This document shows positions 1 to 8,122 of a DNA stretch of 64,000 nucleotides, one piece after another. This stretch comes from Bordetella genomosp. 9 (GTDB lineage Bacteria; Pseudomonadota; Gammaproteobacteria; Burkholderiales; Burkholderiaceae_B). The notes under the pieces were generated by a model. The model made no database searches. It had not been told where the DNA came from and saw only the letters and a program-made list of their open reading frames with translations. The stretch covers positions 682,001 through 746,000 of the forward strand of contig NZ_NEVJ01000002.1 in NCBI RefSeq assembly GCF_002261425.1, read 5' to 3'. The translations under genes and the position numbers were made by a program. How positions within the stretch are numbered: the first letter of the stretch is position 1; every line of letters begins with the position of its first letter.

Positions 1-563
1 ACGTCGCCGATCCGCTGGCCGGTGAGGTAACAGAGGTCCATGACGCACTGCAACCAGGGCGCCGAGTGCTGGTAGATCGCCGCGTATTCCTGGTCGCTGA
101 TGAGCCGGTCGCGGGACCGTTGCTTGAACCGCTGCACGCTGACGGTGGGGTCGGCCTGCACCAGCTCTCGGTCCAGGGCCCAGCGGAAGACCAGCCGCAG
201 GACCGTCAGCATGCGATTGGCGATCGCCTGCCGGTCCTTGAAGCCGTCCATCATCTGGACGATGTCGCCGTGCCTGACCTGCTCGGGCCGGAAGTCGGCG
301 AAAACCTCCTTCAGCAACTGTGCACAGTGCTGGTACTGCTTGACGGTCGCCGGCGCGCGCCCGTCCGTGACTGCCGGCAGAGCCTTGTCAATGAGGGCTA
401 CCATGCCGTCCTTTGGGGCGGCCACCAGCCGGGCGTATTCCGTCAGGGCCTGGTGCAGGTCGCCGCCCAGGCGCTGCCATTTCCCTTGCTTAACGAGATA
501 GTAGGCGCCGTGCTTCTGGTAAACGCACGCGGGGAGGTGTCGGTCCTTGGTTCTTGTTCGCAT
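1..563 (-). CDS. int: Phage tyrosine integrase (partial, C-terminus beyond window)
   Basis: Translating the minus strand from an ATG at 563 gives an open frame to the window edge (187 codons). The N-terminus (about residues 5-30) resembles the arm-binding domain of phage integrases, with the pattern ACVYQKHGAYYLV. A core-binding helical domain follows, then the start of the catalytic domain with LTGQRIGDV, whose Arg is the first catalytic residue of the family. The second Arg, the His residues and the Tyr nucleophile lie outside the window. The start overlaps the end of the DUF4224 gene by 74 bases, an arrangement typical of prophage integrases. It would carry out integration and excision at the attachment site near 40,886. 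Confidence 0.9.
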   Translation of the reverse strand, partial: MRTRTKDRHLPACVYQKHGAYYLVKQGKWQRLGGDLHQALTEYARLVAAPKDGMVALIDKALPAVTDGRAPATVKQYQHCAQLLKEVFADFRPEQVRHGDIVQMMDGFKDRQAIANRMLTVLRLVFRWALDRELVQADPTVSVQRFKQRSRDRLISDQEYAAIYQHSAPWLQCVMDLCYLTGQRIGD

Positions 564-720
564 AGCCCAACGCGGCTTCCATGGCGGCCCGGAGCACGAC
601 AGGTGTGCCGTCCGGCCGGATCTTGAAGGGGATGCCCAGCTGCTTAAGGGCGTCACATTGTGCCCCTTTCCGCGAGCGGTGCGTCAATTCGGTGATTTCC
701 TCGGGGGTGAGCGTGATCAC
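490..720 (-). CDS. DUF4224 domain protein
   Basis: A 76-aa protein beginning MITLTPEEITELTHR and containing QCDALKQLGIPFKIRPDG, the signature of DUF4224. Members usually sit directly upstream of and overlap a phage integrase gene, as here. Its role is unknown; small size and position suggest an excisionase-like or integrase-accessory function, but that is inference. Confidence 0.8.
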   Translation of the reverse strand: MITLTPEEITELTHRSRKGAQCDALKQLGIPFKIRPDGTPVVLRAAMEAALGYANKNQGPTPPRVRLPEARRLLSR

Positions 721-1037
721 GGGTTTCCCCCTGGAACCTCCGGCCCGCCGGCCGCCACAGACCCGCGGTGGACCAGGCAGGATGATCCGGAGGTCGCCGG
801 CGGCGTCCCCTCGGGCTGGCCGGGTTCACCTCCTAGCGCAGCGGCAGCGCTCAGATCGGCAATGGCCTGCGCATATCCCGCCTGATAGCCATCCCACGAC
901 GATTGCACGTAGGGGTTGCTGTAGTCGCCCGCCGTATTCCGCGCTCGCACTGCGCCCTTGTCCCAGGCTTCGAACTTCTGGCGTAGGTCGGCTGGCGCCG
1001 CCTTCGCCGCTCTCCTGAGCAGGTCGTTAGCGTCCAT
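717..1037 (-). CDS. Phage hypothetical protein
   Basis: A 106-aa protein; the start chosen is the ATG at 1037 (MDANDLLRRAAK), because the upstream extension is low-complexity and overlaps the previous gene in another frame. The middle (ARNTAGDYSNPYVQSSWDGY) looks like folded protein and the C-terminus is Gly/Pro-rich. Its stop overlaps the next start by 4 bases, so it is translationally coupled to the DUF4224 gene. No family recognised. Confidence 0.6.
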   Translation of the reverse strand: MDANDLLRRAAKAAPADLRQKFEAWDKGAVRARNTAGDYSNPYVQSSWDGYQAGYAQAIADLSAAAALGGEPGQPEGTPPATSGSSCLVHRGSVAAGGPEVPGGNP

Positions 1038-1275
1038 CGCCGGGCTCCTTCGCCAGTTTCGCTGCGCGCCGAAGTTCCTTGATGAAGACCTCCAGCATGT
1101 AGACCGGCACGTTGATGCGGTTGTCGCCGTTGGAGATCCAGATCTCCGCCTGGTGGCCGTAGTGACCAATGCAGACTGCCGGGCCGTAGTGTTCGTCCAT
1201 GGTGGGGTCAGGCGGCATCGTGAGGGCGGCGGTGCAGGTTTCGCCCACGCTGAATTTAACGAGTCCCATGGTCAT
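1027..1275 (-). CDS. Phage hypothetical protein
   Basis: An 82-aa protein if started at the ATG at 1275 (MTMGLVKFSVGET); an ATG two codons downstream is also possible. It has a compact beta-rich look (AEIWISNGDNRINVPVYML) with a charged C-terminal helix (EVFIKELRRAAKLAKE). Overlaps the next leftward gene by 11 bases. No function recognised. Confidence 0.55.
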   Translation of the reverse strand: MTMGLVKFSVGETCTAALTMPPDPTMDEHYGPAVCIGHYGHQAEIWISNGDNRINVPVYMLEVFIKELRRAAKLAKEPGDGR

Positions 1276-1394
1276 CTCCCTGTTCTGCGGCACGCTGGGC
1301 GCGGGTGGACGGAAAAGGGGCGGCAGGAACATGTTTTCGCTTGGCAGATTTCTTATTCATAACCTACTCTGCTGGCTTTTGAGTGGAGGAAGGG

Positions 1395-2081
1395 ATGGAC
1401 ATCGCTTTCGAACCAACAAATTCATTTTGCTATCGCTTCGCGCGCTACAAGGCGCTGCCTGAAATACTGCAACAGCCTGAAGTTGCCTCAGGTGACCAAT
1501 TTAGACTCATCGAGTTTGTGCGCGCGGTTACGGACAAATACCTCACCGATGAACAACAGTCGGCGACCTTCGAGCGGCCTCGAGCCGGCGGGTCCGTGTC
1601 TGTCGGGAAGACGATCCGTTTCTATGTCCCATTCATTGCGAAAAATACAGGGCAGTTGATCAACCTGGGCGCCGGACTTTTCCGAATCCCTGGTGACGAG
1701 GAAGATGACCTCGAAGAGGCAGAACTTGAAGGTGAGGAACTAGCCGGTGAGACCGCCGAAGAAAGCACCTTGGCCGGAACGCTATATGCCTTCACATTCC
1801 CCATGCTGATGCGCGACGGCGCGCCATTCCCCATCAAGATAGGGCTCGCTTCAGGGGATGCCGAAAAGCGGGTCGCGGACCAGTGTCGAAAGTCGGCCGC
1901 GTTCGAGAATCCGCGCATATTGGGAACCTGGCCTGCAAAGCGGGTGCGGGCGTTGGAACTCGCAGTCCACAACACATTGAAGATCCGCGGCCGTTGGCGC
2001 GAGAATGTGCCAGGCCTTGAGTGGTTTGATACGACGATCGATGAGGTTGACTCGATCGTCAGATTCATCGAAGAGCGATAG
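1395..2081 (+). CDS. GIY-YIG-like (T5orf172-type) nuclease domain protein
   Basis: A 228-aa protein read against the surrounding leftward genes. ATG 1395 is preceded by GGAGGAAGGG, a strong ribosome-binding site. Residues about 100-126 are a very acidic linker (DEEDDLEEAELEGEEL). The C-terminal ~100 residues carry a degenerate GIY-YIG core: LYAFTF for GIY, KIGLAS for YIG, then an Arg in EKRV, a Glu in ALELAVH and a late EWF. These match the T5orf172 branch of the superfamily, found in phage and mobile-element nucleases. It ends 31 bases from the stop of the convergent C5 methyltransferase. It could be a homing-type endonuclease, a restriction partner or an anti-competitor factor. Domain call from motifs only. 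Confidence 0.6.
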   Translation: MDIAFEPTNSFCYRFARYKALPEILQQPEVASGDQFRLIEFVRAVTDKYLTDEQQSATFERPRAGGSVSVGKTIRFYVPFIAKNTGQLINLGAGLFRIPGDEEDDLEEAELEGEELAGETAEESTLAGTLYAFTFPMLMRDGAPFPIKIGLASGDAEKRVADQCRKSAAFENPRILGTWPAKRVRALELAVHNTLKIRGRWRENVPGLEWFDTTIDEVDSIVRFIEER

Positions 2082-2112
2082 CCCCACACGTGACTGAGAA
2101 GCGAGATCGTGG

Positions 2113-4026
2113 TCATGCGGCGATCTTCCGTGTTTTGGCTTCCTTAGGCGTCCAAGCGGCAAGATCGGGCACGTTCGCGCGTGCCAGCGCGGCGGCGAGC
2201 GGCGGGCAGACGCTGTTGCCGCACATGCGCACCTGGGCGTGCTTTGGAAGCCGGCGGCCGTTGATGGTCGGGGCGATGATGTAGTCGGCGGGGAAGCCCT
2301 GGGCTGCATACAGCTCGTGCGGCTCCAGCATCCGCATGCCGATGTCGGCGATGACATATTCCTCGCCTGCGACCGTCACCAGACCGATGCGGTCCTTGGT
2401 GGGGATGGTGTGCATCGGGTCGCGGCAGTCCTGATCCTGGCCGCCTTCGCTGTAGTACTTCACCAGGAAGGCGCGCACGTCGGCGACATGGCTGCCGCCG
2501 GCGGTCAGCGTAGGCATGGGCTGTTCTGTAGCGTGGCCGAACTGGTTGTTGTGCACCTTCGCCAGGTGCGAAGTCACAATGCAGGTGTCCGCCTTGGCGG
2601 TCACCGTCTGCGCCGGCTCTCCAGCATCGCGCGGCCGGCTCTGGCCGGCGCGGCCACCGCAGCCGACCAGTTGCGCGGCGACCAAGGCGTGATGGTCCAC
2701 CGTCGTGGCCGTATGGGCCGGGCCATCCAGCGGCGCGCCGGGCCCGTCGTAGTTGCCGCCATAGTGCTTGGCCAGGAAAGCCGATACCAAAGCATGCTTG
2801 ATGCCGCCGGCGACCACCGTGCCGAGCGGCTTGTCCAGGTACAGTGCCCGCGGTGCCTGTCCGGGGGCTTCGCCGTACCCCGCCTGCACAAGGGTCGGCG
2901 CGACCATGGCGAAGTGGCCGCCGCGGACCTCGGCGCATTGGGTGCGCAGCGGCGTGCCGGCGTCGAAGTTGCGCTGCGTCGAGCCGTTTGCATGCTCGGT
3001 CAGGAATGGGGCGATGATGCCCAGCGCGTGCGGAGCGCCGGCGGGATTCTCCTTGGGGCCTGCCGTAATGTTCGGCATCGGTTCGCCCAGGTCGGCACCG
3101 GTCGATCCGGTCCGGAACTTCGTGATGTGAGGCGCAACCACGTGCCGATGGTTCTCCGTCGTCAGGGCGCCAAACGGGCGATTCGTCGGCACAGGCTTCC
3201 CCGAATAGACCGGGCCGCCGGCGCCGACGATGAAGGGCTCCGCCGCGTCGATGACATAACGCCGGATGCCGCGCGCGATACGTTTCAGCGTCGCCTCGGC
3301 AAGCGGCCGCTGGCGCTCGAAGATGGACGGGCAGGGGATGGACCAGTCAATGCAGTCCGCCGCGGTCCGCCAGGGCTTGCTCAGGCCAGCCAGGACCTCG
3401 GGCGACGTCGGCGCGCCGTGCGTCGGCTCAGGCCAGACGATCGGCTGACCATCGCATCGCGCGATCAGAAACAGGCGCTTGCGGATGGTCGGCGCGCCGT
3501 AGTCGCAGGCGCGCAGCTCGCGGTGTTCGACGGCGTATCCCTTTTCCTGCAATTGGCGGATGAATGATCGGAACGTTTTGCCCTTTCGCGTCGGGCACGG
3601 CTGACCGTTATCAAGCAGCGGGCCCCAGGTGCGGAACTCCTCGACGTTCTCCAGCATGATGACGCGCGGCCGCACTAGGGCAGCCCAGCGCAGCACGATC
3701 CACGCCAAGCCACGTATGCGCTTGTCGCGGGGCTTGCCGCCCTTGGCCTTGCTGAAGTGCTTGCAGTCGGGGCTGAACCACGCCAGCCCAACGGGCCGTC
3801 CCTGGGTCGCCTCCAGCGGATCTACATCCCATACGGATTCGCAGTAGTGGCGCGTCTGCGGGTGGTTGATCTCGTGCATCGCCACGGCCTCGGGGTCGTG
3901 GTTGATCGCGATATCGACGCAGCGGCCAAGGGCCATTTCGATGCCGGTGGATGCTCCGCCGCCGCCGGCGAAGTTGTCCACGATAATCTCCGGGTGAACG
4001 TCCAGGACAAACTGGTCGCGGATCAT
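2113..4026 (-). CDS. DNA (cytosine-5) methyltransferase
   Basis: A 637-aa protein with C5-methyltransferase motifs: motif I (VDNFAGGGGAS, residues 16-26), the catalytic motif IV as SPDCKHFSKAKGG (Cys88) rather than the usual PCQ, motif VI ENV (126-128), and motif X near the C-terminus (GNSVCPPLA, about 602). It transfers a methyl group from AdoMet to C5 of cytosine in a target sequence that cannot be predicted. It is long for the family because the region between the motifs holds about eight degenerate repeats built on P-x-x-T-x-T-A (see findings). In a phage it may protect the genome from host restriction; the facing nuclease gene raises a restriction-modification alternative. Confidence 0.85.
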   Translation of the reverse strand: MIRDQFVLDVHPEIIVDNFAGGGGASTGIEMALGRCVDIAINHDPEAVAMHEINHPQTRHYCESVWDVDPLEATQGRPVGLAWFSPDCKHFSKAKGGKPRDKRIRGLAWIVLRWAALVRPRVIMLENVEEFRTWGPLLDNGQPCPTRKGKTFRSFIRQLQEKGYAVEHRELRACDYGAPTIRKRLFLIARCDGQPIVWPEPTHGAPTSPEVLAGLSKPWRTAADCIDWSIPCPSIFERQRPLAEATLKRIARGIRRYVIDAAEPFIVGAGGPVYSGKPVPTNRPFGALTTENHRHVVAPHITKFRTGSTGADLGEPMPNITAGPKENPAGAPHALGIIAPFLTEHANGSTQRNFDAGTPLRTQCAEVRGGHFAMVAPTLVQAGYGEAPGQAPRALYLDKPLGTVVAGGIKHALVSAFLAKHYGGNYDGPGAPLDGPAHTATTVDHHALVAAQLVGCGGRAGQSRPRDAGEPAQTVTAKADTCIVTSHLAKVHNNQFGHATEQPMPTLTAGGSHVADVRAFLVKYYSEGGQDQDCRDPMHTIPTKDRIGLVTVAGEEYVIADIGMRMLEPHELYAAQGFPADYIIAPTINGRRLPKHAQVRMCGNSVCPPLAAALARANVPDLAAWTPKEAKTRKIAA

Positions 4027-4145
4027 GATGCGGCTTCCTCCTGCCCCGGAAACGGCACATCGCGCCCGGGCTTCTGCCTGCGCTTCCTGCTGTTGCGACT
4101 CATCGCCGCGCCGCAGTACGATTCCCGATCAACAGGGAGCGCAAC

Positions 4146-4379
4146 ATGCTGGAAGGAACCTATCGGTCCGAGTCGGGGCGCGATATCGAATACCAGGTGG
4201 AATTCACGATCGAGGGCAGTAACATTGTCTGGAAGGGCCGCGCACGGCTTCACTGCACCGTCTGGACGGATATTCCGGGCGGCGTCGATAAGAGCTTCGA
4301 TCCCGGATTCGTTGCCGAGGAAGTGCATGCCTTGATGCATGCGGCCATTGAAGATCGGTTGCGCGGCGAGGCGGGGTAG
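4146..4379 (+). CDS. Hypothetical protein
   Basis: A 77-aa protein (MLEGTYRSESGRDIEY), read rightward in a mostly leftward region, with alternating beta-strand-like residues and an acidic C-terminal helix (FVAEEVHALMHAAIEDRL). No membrane segment or signal peptide. The start lies about 120 bases from the divergent methyltransferase start, so the gap between them may hold promoters for both. No family recognised. Confidence 0.6.
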   Translation: MLEGTYRSESGRDIEYQVEFTIEGSNIVWKGRARLHCTVWTDIPGGVDKSFDPGFVAEEVHALMHAAIEDRLRGEAG

Positions 4380-4442
4380 GGTGTTGCGGGGCATGGAGGG
4401 GGAGCGGTACGATCGGCGCCGGTTCAACCTTGGGAGAGGGGA

Positions 4443-4985
4443 ATGACCGCGTTCGAAACAGCCATCCAAGTCAGCGGCGCTGCGGCCAACTGGGCCTCCG
4501 CCATCGCCACCGGAGCGGCGTCGATCATCGCGCTCTGGCTTGGAACGGCGGACGCGAGACGTCGCGCAAATGAGAGCCGACTGATGGGCGATACGGTCCG
4601 CGCTTTGCTTGAGCTCGAATTGCATGCGGTGGCCGTGGCTGCAGAGAAATTGCCGGCCGCGCTCGCACGCATCCGGAGCGATCCGCCCGGAAGCCGGAAT
4701 GACGACGGGCACATCGCGTTTCTCCGCTTCACGGCCAGTCGATTGTTGACTCCTGCAGCGCAAGCGAATTTCGCTCAACTGATTCATCTTGGTGAGCGTG
4801 AGTCGAAATTGGTCGCCGCTATCGTCGGCGAGACGGTCAGACTCAAACGAACTCTGGAAGATTGGACCGAGCACTATGCAAACATGGACAGGCGCGAGCT
4901 GGTGATCGATAGCATCGAAGAAAGAGCGGTCGACATAGCTCAGGCCATCCGGCTGTTGCCGTGGGCCGCGAAGGAGACGGCTTAG
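4443..4985 (+). CDS. Hypothetical protein with N-terminal membrane helix
   Basis: A 180-aa protein. ATG 4443 is preceded by GGGAGAGGGG, a good ribosome-binding site. Residues about 12-37 form one hydrophobic segment (ANWASAIATGAASIIALWLG), followed by a long charged helical region. This suggests a single-pass protein with a cytoplasmic helical domain. Read rightward and convergent with the ASCH-like gene (stops 4,982/4,985 overlap). No family recognised; orientation suggests cargo (moron) status. Confidence 0.6.
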   Translation: MTAFETAIQVSGAAANWASAIATGAASIIALWLGTADARRRANESRLMGDTVRALLELELHAVAVAAEKLPAALARIRSDPPGSRNDDGHIAFLRFTASRLLTPAAQANFAQLIHLGERESKLVAAIVGETVRLKRTLEDWTEHYANMDRRELVIDSIEERAVDIAQAIRLLPWAAKETA

Positions 4986-5656
4986 CACCTTTTGACCCTC
5001 CCGAACTCCACCACCCACACCCAGGGATTGTCTTCCCAGGAGCCTGCCCCGTTGATATCCCGCCAGAGATTGCGGAAGTCATCTATCGAAGCGGAATGTG
5101 GAAAGCTGCACCCGCACGGCTCTGGCTCGCCGCAGCTAAGACAACCCCGGACCGGAATTCCCTCGGCGTGAGCGTCGGCTGGCGTTATTTGCTGCAACCG
5201 CTCCACGCGTACTCCGGTAATATCCAACGTGATGCGGCTTGCCCAGCGTGGCATGTGGATGCCAGGACGCAGCTTGCCAGGAGCAGTGATAGTGGGCGGC
5301 GTGTCGAATCCGATCCACGCCCCGGCGCGGGCGCCGTCGGCCTCAAACTGGGTCGGTGCCCATGGCGTGCTGTACCCGGCGTCAAGCGCTTTCTCGCCTA
5401 CGTCGCTAGGCGAAAGGCGGTCCAGGCTTGCGGCGAATCGGAACGCCTCACGCACCCACAGGCGGTCGCCGGGATAGCCGTATGGGCTGTTTCGATATTC
5501 CCCACGATTGATCTCGCCGGCCAGCTCACACGGTGCCAACGGGCAGCCGATATCGCGGTCCATCATCGACTTCACAACCCGGCGCGTCTGGGTCTTCGTG
5601 TCGGCCAGGATTGCCCGGATCATGGGAGCACTGAACAGAATGGGGCGGTCGCGCAT
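4982..5656 (-). CDS. ASCH-like phage protein
   Basis: A 224-aa protein starting MRDRPILFSAPMIRAIL with TKTQTRRVVK, the hallmark of a prophage family with a PUA/ASCH-like fold often labelled morphogenetic protein. Later conserved pieces are YGYPGDRLWVREAF, MPRWASRITL and FRNLWRDI, ending WVVEFGRVKRC. ASCH domains bind RNA or modified nucleotides; the function of this phage branch is not established. A CLSCGEPEPCGC cluster (about residues 181-192) could bind metal. Confidence 0.75.
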   Translation of the reverse strand: MRDRPILFSAPMIRAILADTKTQTRRVVKSMMDRDIGCPLAPCELAGEINRGEYRNSPYGYPGDRLWVREAFRFAASLDRLSPSDVGEKALDAGYSTPWAPTQFEADGARAGAWIGFDTPPTITAPGKLRPGIHMPRWASRITLDITGVRVERLQQITPADAHAEGIPVRGCLSCGEPEPCGCSFPHSASIDDFRNLWRDINGAGSWEDNPWVWVVEFGRVKRC

Positions 5657-5658
5657 GA

Positions 5659-6084
5659 CTATGCTGCCTCCTGCATTTTTTCGTCTTCTATTCGGTCCAG
5701 ACGCTTCATCGCAAGATATAGGTCAGTCACGCTCAACCGGCCGAGTAGGGAGTCCATGGAATTGATGGCAACGCGAATCGGCGCCGACTCGTGTTCGGAC
5801 AGCTTCAGTCCGGCCTCGACCTTGCGCAGCACTTGGTTCAGCGCCGAAGCCCCGCCCGCGATCAGCCTTGCCTCGTGCTGATGCCGAAAGTCGTTTTCGA
5901 GCGCCAAGCCCACAATGTTGAAGATTCGCGACAGGTTGTTGAACGCCTCGCTGTTGGGCTGGTTATCGAGGCACCACAGCGAGGTGTGCAGTAGCATGGA
6001 GAACTCGTCGCGGAGCGGCGCGCATACTGGGATGCGCTTAAGCATTGCCCTGTGTCGCCGGGCTTGGCGGTGGCGGTTGCTCAT
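5659..6084 (-). CDS. Phage hypothetical protein
   Basis: A 141-aa protein starting at ATG 6084 (MSNRHRQARRHRAMLKR), whose ATG overlaps the ParB-like stop (ATGA), so translation is coupled. Basic N-terminus followed by an all-helical body (FSMLLHTSLWCLDNQPNSEAF). Ends two bases before the ASCH-like start. Similar small helical proteins occur in Burkholderiales prophages but I know no function. Confidence 0.6.
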   Translation of the reverse strand: MSNRHRQARRHRAMLKRIPVCAPLRDEFSMLLHTSLWCLDNQPNSEAFNNLSRIFNIVGLALENDFRHQHEARLIAGGASALNQVLRKVEAGLKLSEHESAPIRVAINSMDSLLGRLSVTDLYLAMKRLDRIEDEKMQEAA

Positions 6085-6917
6085 GGTGCGTCCTGAGCGG
6101 TGGCGGCAAGGCGGGGCAGGGTGGGCTCTAGCCCCAGCACCCAACGAAGGGCATGCAACGCCTCACCAGTCGACCCTTCGATCGCTTGTGTGATTTCCTT
6201 CTTGGTGCGTGCCTTTGGCTTGTTGCTGTCGATGACCTTGGCCTGGCGTCGGGCCCGCTCGTGGGGCTTGACTCCTTCGCCAGCCGCGATCAGTTCGGCG
6301 ACTTTGGCGCGCTGTTCCTCGGGCGACATCCGCGCGAGTGCTTTGGCATGGGCCAGCCGGATCTTGCCGGCGTCGACGGCGTTCTGGACGGCGGCGCAGC
6401 ATTCGAGTAGCTGAAGCGATTCTCGGACGGTCTGTGGCTTGACGCCGAAAAGAATCGCGATGTCCTCTTCGGAACGCCCGAGGGAGAGTTGTTTTGCCAT
6501 CTTTTCCGCGCGAGAGATTGGTGTTTCCTGCTGTCGGATAGCGTTCTCGCTGGCTGTTGCAGCGGACAGCACAAGGGCGCGTTCCCGCAGGCTCAATTTG
6601 CGGACAAAGCCCGGGATCAGCCGCACCGCCTCTCCGCGCTCACGACGTCGGCGGTTCGCTTCACGGCAGTTCTTCACCCGCTGCCGGCCAGTCACGACCT
6701 CGATATCGCCAGTTTCCGGATTTTTGGTGACTTCTATCGGTACCAGGACGCCCTGATAATCGATATTGCGCACCATGTTTTCATCGAGCGGCAGATGCAC
6801 GCGCGAGTCGTACAGTGGATTGGCCTCGTCCGTGACAAGCACCAGCTCGTCAGGATCGAATGAGAGTAGGTTTCCTTTGCCCTTGGCGCCGTAGGCATCA
6901 ATGCTGTTCTTTGCCAT
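6081..6917 (-). CDS. ParB/Spo0J-family phage protein
   Basis: A 278-aa protein with the ParB N-terminal nuclease-like fold (residues ~20-120, including EVVTGRQRVKNCREANRRR, the equivalent of the CTP-binding GERR box), then a central helix-turn-helix (SRAEKMAKQLSLGRSEEDIAILFGV). The end (EGSTGEALHALRWVLGLEP) differs from chromosomal ParB. No ParA is seen nearby, so plasmid-style partition is unlikely; phage ParB-like proteins often act in DNA binding or gene regulation. It lies in the leftward early operon. Confidence 0.8.
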   Translation of the reverse strand: MAKNSIDAYGAKGKGNLLSFDPDELVLVTDEANPLYDSRVHLPLDENMVRNIDYQGVLVPIEVTKNPETGDIEVVTGRQRVKNCREANRRRRERGEAVRLIPGFVRKLSLRERALVLSAATASENAIRQQETPISRAEKMAKQLSLGRSEEDIAILFGVKPQTVRESLQLLECCAAVQNAVDAGKIRLAHAKALARMSPEEQRAKVAELIAAGEGVKPHERARRQAKVIDSNKPKARTKKEITQAIEGSTGEALHALRWVLGLEPTLPRLAATAQDAP

Positions 6918-6929
6918 GATTTCCTCTCG

Positions 6930-7463
6930 CTATTTATCGAGATAAGGGAGTGAATCACCGAAGTCGGTGTTGCTGGGGATGCTGCTGGCTATAGACTTGA
7001 CGGGAGGCTGGCATGCCGCTGCCCTTGCCCCATTCAGGCGAAGCGCGCTCGAAAGGGTAAGCGGGGTATGAGGGTGCGGAAGGCGCGGCGGAACAACTTG
7101 AAGGGGGGCTGCCGCAGGCGCAGACTGCCTTTGTGCCTGGCGGGCTTGGGCCGCATTGCGTCTGGCGTGAGCTTGCTTCCAACGGCCGTACGCGCCTGTC
7201 GGGGTCGTCGCCTTCCCGTTGACACCATGCCCGATGCAGGTCCAAGCCCTCCCCGTGTTTTCGAGCTCGACGGTGAATCCATCCGCGTGCGCGCGGGCGA
7301 GAGCAGTCTGAGCAAGTGCCTGGGGCCCGCCGTTCTCATTGACGTAGATGTTTCTCGCACGGTGCGCCGTGATGCCAATCGCCGCGGCAATTTCTGGGAA
7401 TGTCTGCCCCTCCTCACGGCGGCGCACGATTTCGGCGTTGCGGTCTGCCTTACGCGTGCTCAT
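6930..7463 (-). CDS. Phage hypothetical protein with HTH-like N-terminus
   Basis: A 177-aa protein from ATG 7463 (MSTRKADRNAEIVRR). Residues ~10-36 (REEGQTFPEIAAAIGITAHR) look like a helix-turn-helix of the sigma/resolvase type. A middle segment (ENTGRAWTCIGHGVNGKATT) is followed by an Ala/Gln/Pro-rich tail. The start overlaps the dNMP kinase stop by 4 bases. Likely DNA-binding; target unknown. Confidence 0.55.
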   Translation of the reverse strand: MSTRKADRNAEIVRRREEGQTFPEIAAAIGITAHRARNIYVNENGGPQALAQTALARAHADGFTVELENTGRAWTCIGHGVNGKATTPTGAYGRWKQAHARRNAAQARQAQRQSAPAAAPLQVVPPRLPHPHTPLTLSSALRLNGARAAACQPPVKSIASSIPSNTDFGDSLPYLDK

Positions 7464-8122
7464 AGTTGCGCCTGCGGAATCTCTGCGGTCGGGCGGCCAC
7501 GCGTGCACAAGTCATGAACTTCGCGCATGAGCGCCGCAATGTCGCCATCGTTATGTACGACATGGGCCGGCGATATCGCTTCAAGTTCGATCTCGCTGCG
7601 ATGATTACCTGGGATTTGGTCGGCGACAGCGCGCCGGACGCGCCACACCTCGCCCCGCATGTGCTTGATGAACGAAGCCTCGTTCGAAAAGCGGACGTCG
7701 GTGACGACTATCCGGCGTACGCCCCGCCGCATCAGTGAATCGATGGCGTCATGGGCCAGCAGAGTCCAGTATTCTTCGCCATCCAAGGCGCGCCGGTACT
7801 CAGTCGCCCACCACCGCATGATCTGGCGGGGAGACCGCGGCGCGGATATGCACACACCGGCGGATGCCATCAGGTGGATGAATCGCGCATCGTCGGACCG
7901 GCCGATGGCCAATGCATGTGTGAGCTGCTCTTTTGTGATCCGGTTGCTGAGATCGCGGGGGTCTACACCGAACGAACGCGAAATTTCAGCCCGCAATGCA
8001 TCGGCGAATGCAATCTTCGAAAAGCCGTAGGCGGCTGCCATGAGGTCGGCGCATGTGTCCTTGCCGGCGCCCGCGCGCCCGCATAGTCCAATCAGCCGAA
8101 AGCCATTGCGGGTTGAGGTCAT
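7460..8122 (-). CDS. Deoxynucleoside monophosphate kinase (phage type)
   Basis: A 220-aa protein with a P-loop GLCGRAGAGKD (residues 12-22) followed by the adenylate-kinase-like body typical of phage dNMP kinases (FSKIAFADALRAEI; RQIMRWWATEY; IVVTDVRFSNEA). It phosphorylates dNMPs to dNDPs for phage DNA synthesis and often accepts modified bases. It overlaps both neighbours by 4 bases in the leftward operon. The family assignment is good; exact substrate range cannot be read. Confidence 0.8.
   Translation of the reverse strand: MTSTRNGFRLIGLCGRAGAGKDTCADLMAAAYGFSKIAFADALRAEISRSFGVDPRDLSNRITKEQLTHALAIGRSDDARFIHLMASAGVCISAPRSPRQIMRWWATEYRRALDGEEYWTLLAHDAIDSLMRRGVRRIVVTDVRFSNEASFIKHMRGEVWRVRRAVADQIPGNHRSEIELEAISPAHVVHNDGDIAALMREVHDLCTRGRPTAEIPQAQL

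Noticed and set aside
2239..3567. Long rightward open frame (442 codons) opposite the C5 methyltransferase
   Set aside because: The methyltransferase has clear motifs in the other strand; the antisense product is Arg/Gly/Ala-rich with no motif.
4023..5018. 331-codon leftward open frame between the methyltransferase and ASCH-like genes
   Set aside because: It overlaps two rightward genes with good starts and protein-like composition; its own product is Arg/Ser-rich and lacks a family.
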